Positions 27,200 to 37,092 are shown, counted from the first letter of the stretch. The stretch is DNA of 64,000 bases from Pyxidicoccus fallax (GCF_012933655.1 NZ_JABBJJ010000002.1:62001-126000); one strand, 5' to 3'. The notes: generated by a model from the sequence alone, not told the origin. Numbers and translations: made by a program.

Positions 27200-27664
27200 A
27201 TGGACGACTCCAAGCGTGAGGGATTGCTGAAAGCCTACCGGGCAACGCGCTACGTCATCGGGCCGCATGCGGTCACCGGGGGCGAGGAGCGGGAGCTTCG
27301 CGTGGGAGCGTTGCATCCGGCCCTGGACGCGGTGCTGGAGGAGCGCGGCCACCGCGAGTGGGCCTTCCTGACGGCGTGGAACCCGGGCTCACACCCGCGC
27401 GACAAGAACGAGAACCAGCGCGCGCAGGACCAGTTGTTGTCGCAACTGATTGCGGGAGGCTGGCAGGTGGCCGCCGCCGTTGGCCAGTCGGAGGACGGCA
27501 ACTGGTCCGAGCCGAGCTTCTTCGTCCCCGGCCTGTGCCGCGCGGAGGCCGAGCGCTTCGGCCGCGCCTATGGGCAGGTCGCGGTGCTGGTGGGCCGCGT
27601 GGGCGGCCTGGCGGAGCTGCTGTTCTGTGACGGCGAGGATACACGGCCCGCCGCGGCCCCGTAG
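27200..27664 (+). CDS. DUF3293 protein
   Basis: 154 residues, cytoplasmic. WAFLTAWNPGSHPRDKNENQRAQDQL is the conserved core of DUF3293; the rest (SFFVPGL near the end of the core and RAYGQVAVLVG) also fits. The domain's activity is unknown. The gene is monocistronic, divergent from the barrel protein (176-bp gap) and convergent with the LysR regulator. ATG at 27200 follows GGGG; longer upstream reading is not protein-like. Confidence 0.8.
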   Translation: MDDSKREGLLKAYRATRYVIGPHAVTGGEERELRVGALHPALDAVLEERGHREWAFLTAWNPGSHPRDKNENQRAQDQLLSQLIAGGWQVAAAVGQSEDGNWSEPSFFVPGLCRAEAERFGRAYGQVAVLVGRVGGLAELLFCDGEDTRPAAAP

Positions 27665-27707
27665 GACGACACGGCGTGCTACCGGGAGGGCCCATGGCAA
27701 CGGGCAC

Positions 27708-28613
27708 TCAGCCCAGCCGCACCCTCGCGGCGAGGAAGTCCAGGAACGCGCGCACGCGCGAGGGCAGCGGTCCTCCCGCGCCCACGAAGACGGCGTGGAC
27801 GGGCTCGGTGTCGCCGGGGTTGTGGTCCTCCAGCACGGCCACCAGCCGGCCCGCCGCGATGTCCTCCCGCACCTGGAAGGCCGCGAGCCGCGCCAGTCCC
27901 AGGCCCGCCAGCGCGAGCTGCCGCAGGGCGTCCCCGTTGCTCGCCTGGGCATTGCCGGAGGGTGAGACGCGCACCTCGGCGCCGCGCTCCACGAAGGGCC
28001 ACTCCTCCATGGCGCGCGAGTAGCCGAAGCGCAGCAGGTTGTGCCGCTCCAAATCCCGCGGCTTCCCCGGCGTCCCCCGGCGCTTCAGGTACGCGGGCGC
28101 TCCGACGATGACCATGCGCGTCTCGCCCAGCTTGCGCGCGACCAGGTCGGAGCTACCGAGCGGCCCGCTGCGGATGGCCACGTCGGTACGGTCCTCCAGG
28201 AGGTTGACGACCTCGTCGGTGAGCACGAGGTCCAGGGTGACGCCGGGGTGGCAGGCGAGGAACTCCGGGGCGAGGGGCAGCAGGAAGTGCGTGCCGAAGG
28301 GCACGCTGGCGTTGACGCGCAGCCGGCCGCGCGGCGAGGTATTCGCGGCGATGCCGCGCTCCGCCTCGTCCAGGTCGGCGAGGACGCGGACGCTGCGTTC
28401 GTAGAAGGTGACGCCCTCGGGGGTGAGCTGGAGCCGCCGCGTGGAGCGATTCACGAGCCGCGCGCCCAGCCGCTGCTCCAGCCGCGCCACGAGCTTGCTC
28501 ACCGCGGACGGCGTCATCCGGAACGCGCGCGCGGCGGCGGAGAAGCCGCCCAGCTCCACCACGCGCACGAAGACCTCCATCTCTCCCGAGCGGTTGACGT
28601 CCAGCCGCGCCAT
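27708..28613 (-). CDS. LysR-type transcriptional regulator
   Basis: 301 residues, normal family length. An N-terminal winged helix-turn-helix (VRVVELGGFSAAARAFRMTPSAVSKLVARLEQRLG, residues 11-45) is followed by a two-lobed effector-binding domain. It is divergent from the PRISE-type reductase at 28784, the classical arrangement for a LysR factor controlling its neighbour. GTGAG-N5-CTCAC, a T-N11-A dyad, lies immediately before its start codon but also contains its ribosome binding site. Confidence 0.9.
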   Translation of the reverse strand: MARLDVNRSGEMEVFVRVVELGGFSAAARAFRMTPSAVSKLVARLEQRLGARLVNRSTRRLQLTPEGVTFYERSVRVLADLDEAERGIAANTSPRGRLRVNASVPFGTHFLLPLAPEFLACHPGVTLDLVLTDEVVNLLEDRTDVAIRSGPLGSSDLVARKLGETRMVIVGAPAYLKRRGTPGKPRDLERHNLLRFGYSRAMEEWPFVERGAEVRVSPSGNAQASNGDALRQLALAGLGLARLAAFQVREDIAAGRLVAVLEDHNPGDTEPVHAVFVGAGGPLPSRVRAFLDFLAARVRLG

Positions 28614-28614
28614 C

Positions 28615-28629
28615 GTGAGTTCACCTCAC
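28615..28629. promoter_or_regulatory. T-N11-A dyad near the lysR start
   Basis: GTGAG-TTCAC-CTCAC matches the LysR-box rule (T-N11-A inside an inverted repeat) and lies in the divergent lysR/reductase region. On the minus strand the same bases supply GAGGTGA as ribosome binding site, so the symmetry may be coincidental. Confidence 0.3.
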
Positions 28630-28783
28630 AAGTCCTATGCCGCCATCACGCGTGGTCCGCGAGCGGCGTGCCGCCCATTATCAGGTGCAGCCGCGCCTGT
28701 CGTCGCGAGGAGGCCTCCCCCACCCGTGCGCCACGCGCGGCGGCCCCTCGGCGCGCTGGCGCCATTCCCCACGGGAGAAGGAC

Positions 28784-29842
28784 ATGAGCACGAAGAACAA
28801 GGTGGCCCTGGTGGTCGGAGCCCAGGGCGTCATCGGCCGCAACCTCGTCACGCACCTCGCGGCGCTCGGCGACTGGGACGTCATCGGCCTGTCGCGGCGG
28901 GGCGGCGCGCCCTCGGGCCGCGTCCGGTACGTGGAGGTGGACCTGCTGAACCCAGAGGACTGCCGCGCGAAGCTGGGCGGCCTCACCGGCGTGACGCACA
29001 TCTTCTACGCCGCGTACCAGGACCGGCCGACCTGGGCGGAGCTGGTGCCGCCGAACCTGGCCATGCTGGTCAACGTGGTGGACGCCATCGAGCCCATCGC
29101 CCCGGGCCTGCGGCACATCAGTCTGATGCAGGGATACAAGGTCTACGGCGCGCACCTGGGCCCGTTCAAGACGCCGGCCCGCGAGACGGACGCACCGCAC
29201 ATGCCGCCCGAGTTCAACGTGGACCAGCAGGCCTTCCTGGAGACGCGTCAGAAGGGCCGGGCCTGGAGCTGGTCGGCCATCCGCCCGTCGGTGGTGTGCG
29301 GCTTCGCGCTCGGCAACCCGATGAACCTGGCGATGGTCATCGCGGTGTACGCGGCCATGTCGAGGGAGCTGGGACTGCCGCTGCGCTTCCCGGGCAGGCC
29401 GGGCGCGTACGACGCGCTGCTGGAGATGACGGACGCGGAGCTGCTGGCGAAGGCCACGGTATGGGCGGCCACGGACGAGCGCTGCGCCAACCAGGCCTTC
29501 AACATCAACAACGGCGACCTGTTCCGCTGGAGCGAGCTGTGGCCGAAGCTGGCCCACGCCTTCGGATTGGAGGTGGCGCCGCCGCTGCCCATGTCGCTGG
29601 AGGTCGTGATGGCCGACAAGGAGCCCCTGTGGAAGGCCATGCAGGAGAAGCACGGGCTGGAGCGGCACCCGTACAAGGACGTGTCCTCCTGGCGCTTCGG
29701 GGACTTCGTCTTCGCGTGGGACTACGACGTGCTGGCGGACGGCTCGAAGGCGCGGCGGTTCGGCTTCCACGAGTACGTGGACACCGAGGCCATGTTCCTG
29801 CGCCTCTTCGCCGACTTCCGCCGCCGCCGGGTCATTCCCTGA
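28784..29842 (+). CDS. NAD(P)-dependent SDR oxidoreductase, PRISE-like
   Basis: 352 residues. The N-terminal Rossmann motif is VALVVGAQGVIGRNLV. The tyrosine-type active site occurs as LMQGYKVYGAHLG, close to the atypical G-x-K-x-Y motif of the progesterone 5-beta-reductase/iridoid synthase (PRISE) group rather than the usual YxxxK. Such enzymes reduce enones in small molecules; the natural substrate here is unknown. AGAAGGAC precedes the ATG. It is divergent from a LysR gene, which probably regulates it. The minus-strand gene that follows ends 12 bases away. Confidence 0.8.
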   Translation: MSTKNKVALVVGAQGVIGRNLVTHLAALGDWDVIGLSRRGGAPSGRVRYVEVDLLNPEDCRAKLGGLTGVTHIFYAAYQDRPTWAELVPPNLAMLVNVVDAIEPIAPGLRHISLMQGYKVYGAHLGPFKTPARETDAPHMPPEFNVDQQAFLETRQKGRAWSWSAIRPSVVCGFALGNPMNLAMVIAVYAAMSRELGLPLRFPGRPGAYDALLEMTDAELLAKATVWAATDERCANQAFNINNGDLFRWSELWPKLAHAFGLEVAPPLPMSLEVVMADKEPLWKAMQEKHGLERHPYKDVSSWRFGDFVFAWDYDVLADGSKARRFGFHEYVDTEAMFLRLFADFRRRRVIP

Positions 29843-29854
29843 GGACGGCCCGGC

Positions 29855-30577
29855 CTACTTCAGCCCCAGCGCTTCCTTCATGCCGGCGTTGCGCTCCTTC
29901 GCGCGGCGCACGGCGATGAGCAGGTCATTGGGGTCCGGCGGGACGGCCATCCACGAGAAGTAGCGAAGCTGTCCCCCACCGTCCGCGTCCTCGATGCTGC
30001 CGACGACGACCGTGCCGTGCTTGAAGGCCTCCTCCCAGGGGCCGCAGCCCGACATGGAGAAGTGCTTCACGTTGGGGTCCGTGGCCCGCGTCCAGGCGAT
30101 GCAGGGGAACTCGGAGCAGTCCAGCGCGACGACATCCAGCCCCATCCCGCACTCCTTCGCGGCGCGCTGGGAGACCCGCTCGAAGCCCTTGGGCGTGTAG
30201 GGCTCCGGGGTGTCCGGAGCGAACGGCAGGGGCTGGTCCGGCCCCGCGCCCGGAGCACTCGCGCGAAAGGTGGGCGCCGGAGTGGAGGGCGCCGTCGTGG
30301 ACGCGGCAGCCGGCGGGCCACTCGCGCCGCTCCGCAGGGCCTGAAGCTCCTCTTCCAGGGCCTTGTTCTTGCGTCGCAGCTCGGCGGCCTCCGCCTGGGC
30401 CATGAGCGTCTCGTTCACGCGCGGAACCTCGGTCCGCCGGGCCGGCGCGGGCGGGGCCGGAACCGGCTCCGCTTCCAGGCGAACCTGCGTGGGTCCCTGG
30501 CTGCTGGCGAACCAGACCCCGACGCCAAAGCCGAGCGCCACGGCGACTCCCACGACCGACCGGGTGAGCAGCTTCAT
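29855..30577 (-). CDS. Membrane-anchored coiled-coil protein with CSxxPC motif
   Basis: 240 residues. One N-terminal membrane helix (6-24), a Pro linker, a coiled coil (LMAQAEAAELRRKNKALEEELQALR, ~58-82), a second Ala/Pro linker, and a C-terminal globular part of ~110 residues with the motif VVALDCSEFPCIAW. A similarly built protein is encoded at 32591-33295. The motif is found in many myxobacterial proteins of unknown function; the Cys pair may form a disulphide outside the cytoplasm. It follows the 30590 gene by 12 bp on the same strand, so both are probably in one operon. Confidence 0.7.
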   Translation of the reverse strand: MKLLTRSVVGVAVALGFGVGVWFASSQGPTQVRLEAEPVPAPPAPARRTEVPRVNETLMAQAEAAELRRKNKALEEELQALRSGASGPPAAASTTAPSTPAPTFRASAPGAGPDQPLPFAPDTPEPYTPKGFERVSQRAAKECGMGLDVVALDCSEFPCIAWTRATDPNVKHFSMSGCGPWEEAFKHGTVVVGSIEDADGGGQLRYFSWMAVPPDPNDLLIAVRRAKERNAGMKEALGLK

Positions 30578-30589
30578 GAGGCGAAATCC

Positions 30590-31012
30590 CTACTCGTCCG
30601 CGATGAACTTCACGGGCTGGTGACCCGGGCCGAAATAGCCAGCGGGAACATCCTTGCCCGGGGTGATGACGAGCGCCTGCCCCTTCTCGAGCACCGCGCT
30701 CTTGAGAGGCGCCTCGACCCCGGGTCGCCACACCGTCACCTTGAGGGTGCCGGAGGGCTCGCGGTCCGCCTGGACGTTCAGCTTTCCCTGCCAGGCAGAC
30801 CGCTGCCACGACACCGCTCCACCTGCTTCCAGGCGGATGTCGATGGTCCCCTGCGCGTCCTGCAACTTCATGGCGACCATCTTCGGATCACACCACGTGG
30901 GTGGGTCCCGAGGTCCGCACGGGGGCGGCGCGGCGAGCACTTCTCCCGACAGCGCCAGGAGCAGTCCCACCAGCACGCCAGAATGGGTCCGACCCATCAT
31001 CGAATCCGCCAT
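30590..31012 (-). CDS. Small secreted protein, unknown
   Basis: 140 residues. The N-terminus is a Sec signal peptide (HSGVLVGLLLALSGEVLA, cleavage after AxA near residue 28). The mature domain has two cysteines close together (PPCGPRDPPTWCDP) and alternates beta-like stretches (GTIDIRLEAGGAVSWQ, KLNVQADREPSGTLKVTVW). No family recognised. First gene of a probable pair with the coiled-coil protein at 29855. Confidence 0.65.
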   Translation of the reverse strand: MADSMMGRTHSGVLVGLLLALSGEVLAAPPPCGPRDPPTWCDPKMVAMKLQDAQGTIDIRLEAGGAVSWQRSAWQGKLNVQADREPSGTLKVTVWRPGVEAPLKSAVLEKGQALVITPGKDVPAGYFGPGHQPVKFIADE

Positions 31013-31111
31013 GGGAGAGGAGGCTAGCCCGCTTCACCGGGTTCGGCGAATCGGGCCACCTCCTCGCGGTGGCCGCTTCGTGGCCGCTTCAACGAGCGAC
31101 ACGGAGGCGGA

Positions 31112-31294
31112 TTAGCAGGGGCCGCACTTGACGCCGCACATCTCCACGCACAGACCGCACGCGGAGCCGCCGCCGCAGCTGACGCAACAGTCACGCGGCT
31201 GCGCTTCCGCGGTGGCCGGGGCGCTCACCACGCCCAGAATCGCGCCAATGCCAAGACCCCCAACGAGCACTGCCAGCTGAACGAGCTTCCCCAT
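31112..31294 (-). CDS. Very small secreted cysteine-rich peptide
   Basis: 60 residues. The start is ATG 31294, because GGGAGGAATC immediately precedes it; a longer in-frame reading lacks any such site. A signal peptide (1-31, ending in TAEAQ) is followed by ~28 residues containing eight Cys in CC, CxxxxxCxxC, CxxxC and CxxC spacings. The composition fits a disulphide-stabilised or metal-binding secreted peptide. It has its own promoter region, shared with the divergent PPOX gene. No family recognised. Confidence 0.7.
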   Translation of the reverse strand: MGKLVQLAVLVGGLGIGAILGVVSAPATAEAQPRDCCVSCGGGSACGLCVEMCGVKCGPC

Positions 31295-31475
31295 GATTCC
31301 TCCCAGTCGAACCCCGACAAGGGCTCTCTCGCAGTCACGGCCCGCCGCGAAAAGCGCGGTTGGCAACAGCACTGCGAATGCAACTTGACGCACGGCCTGG
31401 GAATGACTGACGCGCGCCTTTGCTTTTTCCAACACTTCGCGGAGGTCCTCCACGTGTGATGGAGTCGTCTGCCCC

Positions 31476-32036
31476 ATGGCGAAGCAATTCCCGCACCTCC
31501 AGCCCGAGCACCGTGAGTTCATCCAGCGGCAGCGGCTGTTCTTCACCGCCTCCGCGGCGTCCACCGGGCGGGTGAATGTCTCACCCAAGGGGCTCGACGC
31601 GCTCCGCGTGCTCGGTGAGCGCGAGGTCGTCTACCTGGACCGCACCGGCAGCGGCAACGAGACGGCCGCGCACCTGCGCGCCGACGGGCGCCTCACCCTC
31701 ATGTTCTGCGCCTTCGAGGGGCCTCCCTACATCTTGCGCCTGTACGGACGCGGCCGGGTCCTCCGGCACGGTGGCCCCGAGTACACCCGGCTGCTGGCGG
31801 ACGTGTTCGGCAACGAGGAGCCTCCGGGCGCGCGGCAGATGGTGTGGCTCGACATCGACCTCGTGCAGAAGTCGTGCGGCTACGGTGTCCCGCTCTTCGA
31901 GTACGAAGGAGAGCGGCCCACCCTCACGAAGTGGGCCGAGGCGAAGGGACCGGAGGGGCTGGACACGTACCGGCGCGAGAAGAACGCCCGCAGCATCGAC
32001 GGCCTGCCGACCGGTCTCTTCGACGACGAAGCCTGA
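31476..32036 (+). CDS. Pyridoxamine 5'-phosphate oxidase-family protein
   Basis: 186 residues. A PPOX-like split beta-barrel: FIQRQRLFFTASAASTGRVNVSPKG (FMN-binding N-terminal part), VVYLDRTGSGNETAAHL, and RLTLMFCAFEGPPYILRLYGRGRVL. The N-terminal GRVNVSPKG motif is typical of the group annotated as PPOX-related, FMN- or F420-dependent oxidoreductases, which act on small molecules. The catalytic substrate cannot be told. It converges on the next lipoprotein gene with a 2-bp gap. Confidence 0.85.
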   Translation: MAKQFPHLQPEHREFIQRQRLFFTASAASTGRVNVSPKGLDALRVLGEREVVYLDRTGSGNETAAHLRADGRLTLMFCAFEGPPYILRLYGRGRVLRHGGPEYTRLLADVFGNEEPPGARQMVWLDIDLVQKSCGYGVPLFEYEGERPTLTKWAEAKGPEGLDTYRREKNARSIDGLPTGLFDDEA

Positions 32037-32038
32037 CG

Positions 32039-32461
32039 TCAGGGAATGGGCACGCGGCCCTGGCCCGCGTTGGGCACGCTCACCCCGCTGCCGCCCTGCG
32101 CCGACTCCGCTGGCAGCGCGCCCGGGGTGATTTCGATTTCCTGGGCGCGGGTAATCCGGCGCGCCAGCTCGTCGAACTCCAGCTCGATTCCGCGGCCGGG
32201 CCGGTCCGCGAGCCCGAAGCGGATGCGCCAGTAGTTCGGGCGAATCTCGATGGCCTCGCTGGCCTCCGCCAGCAAGAAGCTGTTGTTCCGGGCGTATTCC
32301 TCGCCTGCCTGGATGACGTCCCGCTGTCCAATCTCCTGCTGGACGGCATAGGCCGAGGGTGGCTGGGGAAGCCGGTTGGTCGGTCCGGCGCACGCGGCAC
32401 CGAACAGCAGGGCACCGGACAGGAGGTAACGGGGGACGAGGCGGAGGCGGGGCGGGACCAT
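32039..32461 (-). CDS. Lipoprotein, unknown
   Basis: 140 residues from ATG 32461. The signal ends in LFGAAC (Cys near 24). The mature region contains an amphipathic helix (QQEIGQRDVIQAGEEYARNN), a beta-rich core (IEIRPNYWRIRFGLADRP) and a disordered Gly/Pro tail. Upstream in-frame codons continue but give no signal peptide. Function unknown; there is no obvious partner beyond the next minus-strand gene, which ends 129 bp upstream. Confidence 0.7.
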   Translation of the reverse strand: MVPPRLRLVPRYLLSGALLFGAACAGPTNRLPQPPSAYAVQQEIGQRDVIQAGEEYARNNSFLLAEASEAIEIRPNYWRIRFGLADRPGRGIELEFDELARRITRAQEIEITPGALPAESAQGGSGVSVPNAGQGRVPIP

Positions 32462-32590
32462 GCATGGACATTGAGCATGGACCGTGCCACCCGCGAGCAA
32501 GGGAGCCCTCGCGGCACGCGCGAAGAGTCTGCGCCTGCTTGGGCCACCAGCGCAGGGCCTGCGCCCATCCCCCATGGGAATCCACCCGGC

Positions 32591-33295
32591 TCAGGGCCCC
32601 GCGACCGCGTCCGGCGTCAGCTCCACTCCCGCCCGTGCCAGCCAGGCCACCGCCTGGACTCCTCCGGGAAGCGCCGGGTTCCCCTTGAGCGAGGCCATGA
32701 ACGCGCCGTCCCACGGATTCCCCGTGCCGAGCAGCGCCTCGCGAACGAAGCCCTGGAAGGACTCCAGGCTCGGATGGGACATCTCGAGCCGGCACATGGA
32801 GCTGCGGCACTCCAGGGACACGACTCGCGCGCCCCGCGGCAACAGGACACCGAGCCGCTCCGCGCGCGGCAGGGCATCCCGGCTCCACGCCGCATCCACC
32901 TCCTCGCCAAAGAAGCGCGCGTCCAGCCTGGCGACCACCTCCTCAGGCGTGGGCTCTGGAGGCACCGCGTCCGCGCCTTCCGCGGAGGGACTCCCCGCTC
33001 CCGCCGGCTCCACGGCTCCAGCGCCTCGCTCCGGCGCGGGGGAGGTCTCCACGCGGGGACCGACGGCGGCCTGGGCGGCGCGAGCCGTCACCTGCGCCTC
33101 ACGCGCCAACCGCTCGGAGCCGGCGACCGAGGCCTCCAGCTCACGGACCTGCTGCTTCAACCGCCGCAGCTCGGCGGCTTCTCGCTCGGCGGAGGCGGAG
33201 GTGCCCGCGGCCTCCCCGCCGATGAGGCGGCCGAGGCCCAGGGTCAGCAGCCCACCGAGCAGGCCGGCGATGACAAATGCCCATTTTCTTTCCAT
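32591..33295 (-). CDS. Membrane-anchored coiled-coil protein with CRxxxC motif
   Basis: 234 residues. A single N-terminal membrane helix (7-25) is followed by a coiled coil (EREAAELRRLKQQVRELEASVAGSERLAREAQ, ~35-68), an Ala/Pro/Glu linker (~80-120), and a C-terminal domain containing VVSLECRSSMCRLEMSH, the same layout and the same short Cys-containing strand as the protein at 29855. Start ATG 33295; the codons upstream are Arg/Gly-rich and not protein-like. Function unknown; an envelope-spanning scaffold or sensor is plausible from shape alone. Confidence 0.65.
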   Translation of the reverse strand: MERKWAFVIAGLLGGLLTLGLGRLIGGEAAGTSASAEREAAELRRLKQQVRELEASVAGSERLAREAQVTARAAQAAVGPRVETSPAPERGAGAVEPAGAGSPSAEGADAVPPEPTPEEVVARLDARFFGEEVDAAWSRDALPRAERLGVLLPRGARVVSLECRSSMCRLEMSHPSLESFQGFVREALLGTGNPWDGAFMASLKGNPALPGGVQAVAWLARAGVELTPDAVAGP

Positions 33296-33400
33296 GTCGC
33301 GTGCACCGGGGCGCCCGCGAATACGCGAGCGCCCCACCCCGGCAGTCATTGGCACATCGGACGGACGCCGGCCCACGTGCCGGCGCCTCACGCGCTCTTG

Positions 33401-33850
33401 CTACGGGTTGTAGTCGACCGAGTTGACTCGTCCGCCATTGTCGAGGTGGCAGCTGACGTACAGATAGCCCCTGGACGGAACGTGGGCGTCGGTCAGCGTG
33501 ATGAGCTGCGTCGTGTTGATGGGGGGGCCGATCCACTTGCGCGTGCCGCCGTAGACCTGGGTGAACTCGCGATTCATCCCCACGGCGGCGCAGCCCACGA
33601 GGCCCGACGTCGTGGTGACCTGGGCGGCGACGACGACCGTCTTGTCCCCAGACGAGTCGATGGAGAGGGGAATCTCGAAGCTCTTCCGAGTGGAGCAATC
33701 ATTGATGATGGTGCTGTAGGCCACCCGGAAGCACGTGCCGTCGCTCCAGAACTCGGGCCGGCCGCTGCTCGCGGGCACACTGCGCGCCACCGCCACCAGC
33801 GGCAGGAGGGCTCCCGCCATGAGCACCACTTTCTTGAGTCGGCTCTTCAT
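33401..33850 (-). CDS. Secreted protein, unknown
   Basis: 149 residues from ATG 33850. A Sec signal peptide (MKSRLKKVVLMAGALLPLVAVA) precedes a ~125-residue beta-rich domain with four cysteines (TCF, NDC, GCA, SCH) that could pair as two disulphides. It ends with YLYVSCHLDNGGRVNSVDYNP. No family recognised. It stands upstream of the coiled-coil gene at 32591 with a gap of 105 bp and shares a divergent region with the LuxR-type gene. Confidence 0.65.
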   Translation of the reverse strand: MKSRLKKVVLMAGALLPLVAVARSVPASSGRPEFWSDGTCFRVAYSTIINDCSTRKSFEIPLSIDSSGDKTVVVAAQVTTTSGLVGCAAVGMNREFTQVYGGTRKWIGPPINTTQLITLTDAHVPSRGYLYVSCHLDNGGRVNSVDYNP

Positions 33851-34002
33851 CACGCGTCTCTCCTCGGGTGGGGCTGGAGCGCCGTGTCCCGTGACACGAG
33901 GCTCCAGCGGTTTCACCCGGGGAAGCTCCCATCCGCGTCGCCTACCCAGCAATTCACTAAAATCAGGGAGTATGCTCTCCGAGGACCACCGCGGGAGGCT
34001 CG

Positions 34003-34833
34003 ATGGGGAGCGGCCATCTTCGGAGTCATCAGGTGCGCGCGCTGGTGCGGTTGCTCAACGAGGCGCACGAGCTGCCGGCGACCGGGGACGAGCGCCCCAG
34101 GCATCTGCTCTCCGGCATGCGGCGCATCCTGGGCGCGGCCGTGAGCGCCTGCGTGCTGGACCGGGACTTCCAGCCGGAGGGGCGGGGCAACTTCACGTAC
34201 GTCGTGCTGGAGGGCTGGGACGGCACCACGCTCCCCTCGATGCAGGCCCTGAGACAGGCGGGCAGCGCCTTCCATCCCGCCATTCGCGCGCTGATGCACC
34301 GGAGCGTCGAGCCCGCGGCCCTCGTCACGTTGAGGCGGCGGGAGCTGGTCGATGACCGGGGCTGGTACGGCGCGCCCTTCGTCGAGCACCACCTCATGCC
34401 GGCGCACCTCGATGACTCGCTGTACTCGATTCGCCGCTCGGACGAGCCCTCGGTGGTGCAGGGCGTCGGGTTCTACCGGGCGCGCAACGAGCGGCCGTTC
34501 GACGAGGCGGACCGCGAGCTGCTGCACCTGTTCCACGCCGAATGCGGGTCGATGTTCGATGCGCCGGAGCCCGAGGGCGATGCGCTCCTGAAGGCCCGGC
34601 TCGCGCCGCGCGAGCGCCAGACGCTGGAGCTGCTCCTGCGGGGGCTCGCGGACAAGGAAATCGCGGACCAGCTCGGCATCAGCCGGTTCACCGTGAATCA
34701 GTACACGAAGTCGCTCTACCGCCGCTTCGGCGTCCACTCCCGGGCGGCGCTCATCTCGCGGCTGCTCGGTCGCCCGGCGCTCGCGAGCGGACCACCCCCG
34801 TCCGCCGGAGCGAACGGGGGCGGCGGGACGTGA
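34003..34833 (+). CDS. LuxR-type transcriptional regulator
   Basis: 276 residues. The C-terminal ~65 residues are a LuxR/GerE helix-turn-helix: LAPRERQTLELLLRGLADKEIADQLGISRFTVNQYTKSLYRRFGVHSRAALI. The N-terminal ~190 residues are probably a GAF- or PAS-like sensor, with no close named match. There is no receiver Asp motif, so it is not a classical response regulator. Its stop codon abuts that of clpP on the opposite strand with no bases between (TGA then CTA), so transcription of the two must meet here. Confidence 0.85.
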   Translation: MGSGHLRSHQVRALVRLLNEAHELPATGDERPRHLLSGMRRILGAAVSACVLDRDFQPEGRGNFTYVVLEGWDGTTLPSMQALRQAGSAFHPAIRALMHRSVEPAALVTLRRRELVDDRGWYGAPFVEHHLMPAHLDDSLYSIRRSDEPSVVQGVGFYRARNERPFDEADRELLHLFHAECGSMFDAPEPEGDALLKARLAPRERQTLELLLRGLADKEIADQLGISRFTVNQYTKSLYRRFGVHSRAALISRLLGRPALASGPPPSAGANGGGGT

Positions 34834-35439
<606 letters not shown>

Positions 35440-35691
35440 GGCCCCAGTACCCTAATCGTCCTGTCGCCCTCGCGCCCGCCCCTTCTGACACGAGCGTGTG
35501 CTGCCCTACGCTTCTTCCCGTCCCCCACCCCGCGCGCCTCCGTCGCGCGGCTGCCCTGGGGCCGGGCACCGCCCCTCGCGCCCCACCCGCCAGGGGGAAC
35601 GGACGAGGCCGCCCCACCTTGGGGCTCACCTTCTCGTACACGCCCCATGGCGGGCGGGCAGGCGAGCACCCGCCGGCCGTGGGCGCCGGGC

Positions 35692-37092
35692 TCAGCCCTT
35701 CTCGCCGACCATCGCCTCCGGGCGGACCCACTGGTCGAACTGCTCGGCGGTGAGGAGGCCCAGCTCCACGGCGACCTCCTTGAGCGTCTTGCCCTCCTTG
35801 TGGGCCTTTTTGGCGATCTTCGCCGCGTTGTCGTAGCCGATGTGCGGGTTGAGCGCGGTGACGAGCATCAGGCTGCGCTCCAGGTTCTCCCGGATGCGCG
35901 GCATGTTGGGCTCGATGCCCACGGCGCAGTGGGTGCGGAAGCTGCGCATGCCGTCGGCCAGCAGCCGGCAGCTCTGCAGGACGTTGTGGATGATGAGGGG
36001 CTTGAAGACGTTCAGCTCGAAGTTGCCGGACGCGCCGCCCACGGACACCGCGACGTCGTTGCCCATGACCTGGGCGCACAGCATGGTGAGCGCCTCGCTC
36101 TGGGTGGGGTTCACCTTGCCCGGCATGATGGAGCTGCCCGGCTCGTTCTCCGGAATGGTGATTTCGCCCAGGCCGGAGCGCGGCCCGGAGGCGAGCCACC
36201 GCACGTCGTTGGCCACCTTGAAGAGCACCGCGGCCAGGCCCTTGAGGGCGCCGTGCGCCTGGACGAGCGCGTCATTGGCGGCGAGCGCCTCGAACTTGTT
36301 GGGCGCGGTGACGAAGGGGTGGCCGGTGAGGCTGGCAATCTCCTTCGCCACGCGCTCGGCGTAGCCCTTGGGCGCGTTGAGGCCGGTGCCCACGGCGGTG
36401 CCGCCCAGGGCCAGCTCGTACAGGTGCGGCAGCGTCAGCTCGAGGTGCTTCCGCGCGTGCTCCAGCTGGGCCACGTAGCCACTGATTTCCTGCCCCAGGG
36501 TGAGCGGCGTCGCGTCCTGGAGGTGGGTGCGGCCAATCTTGACGATGTCCTTGAAGGCGCGGGACTTGTCCGCGAGCACGTCGCGCAGGGCCTTCAGCTC
36601 GGGGATGACGTTCTCGACGATGGCGATGGCGGCGGCCACGCTCATCGCGGTGGGGAAGACGTCGTTGGAGCTCTGCCCCTTGTTGACGTCGTCGTTGGGG
36701 TGGACCTTGCGGGCCTCGCCGCGCTCGCCGCCGAGCAGCTCCGAGGCGCGGTTGGCCAGCACCTCGTTGCAGTTCATGTTCGTCTGGGTGCCGCTGCCCG
36801 TCTGCCAGATGCTCAACGGAAACTCGCCGTCATGCTGGCCGGCGAGGACCTCGTCGGCGGCCTTGACGATGGCGTCACCCTTCTCGCGCGGCAGGGTGCC
36901 GTTCTCCATGTTGACGATGGCGGCGGCCTTCTTCACCAGCACGAGCGCGCGGATGAGGGCGGGCGGCATGTGCTCGGTGGAGATGGCGAAGTTCTGGAGG
37001 CTGCGTTGGGTCTGCGCGCCCCAGAGGCGCTCGGCGGGCACCTCGATGGGGCCAAAGGTGTCCTTCTCGATGCGAACGTTCTTCGTGCTCAC
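35692..37092 (-). CDS. fumC: Class II fumarate hydratase
   Basis: 466 residues from GTG 37092, which has GAGGAG nine bases upstream; an ATG at 37140 is less supported. The signature [11 protein letters not shown], the [15 protein letters not shown] segment and [16 protein letters not shown] are all present, which identify an iron-independent fumarase of the TCA cycle (fumarate to L-malate). Length matches E. coli FumC (467). The nearby malate synthase and isocitrate lyase genes make this a small central-carbon cluster, although fumC is on the opposite strand to them. Confidence 0.95.
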   Translation of the reverse strand: MSTKNVRIEKDTFGPIEVPAERLWGAQTQRSLQNFAISTEHMPPALIRALVLVKKAAAIVNMENGTLPREKGDAIVKAADEVLAGQHDGEFPLSIWQTGSGTQTNMNCNEVLANRASELLGGERGEARKVHPNDDVNKGQSSNDVFPTAMSVAAAIAIVENVIPELKALRDVLADKSRAFKDIVKIGRTHLQDATPLTLGQEISGYVAQLEHARKHLELTLPHLYELALGGTAVGTGLNAPKGYAERVAKEIASLTGHPFVTAPNKFEALAANDALVQAHGALKGLAAVLFKVANDVRWLASGPRSGLGEITIPENEPGSSIMPGKVNPTQSEALTMLCAQVMGNDVAVSVGGASGNFELNVFKPLIIHNVLQSCRLLADGMRSFRTHCAVGIEPNMPRIRENLERSLMLVTALNPHIGYDNAAKIAKKAHKEGKTLKEVAVELGLLTAEQFDQWVRPEAMVGEKG

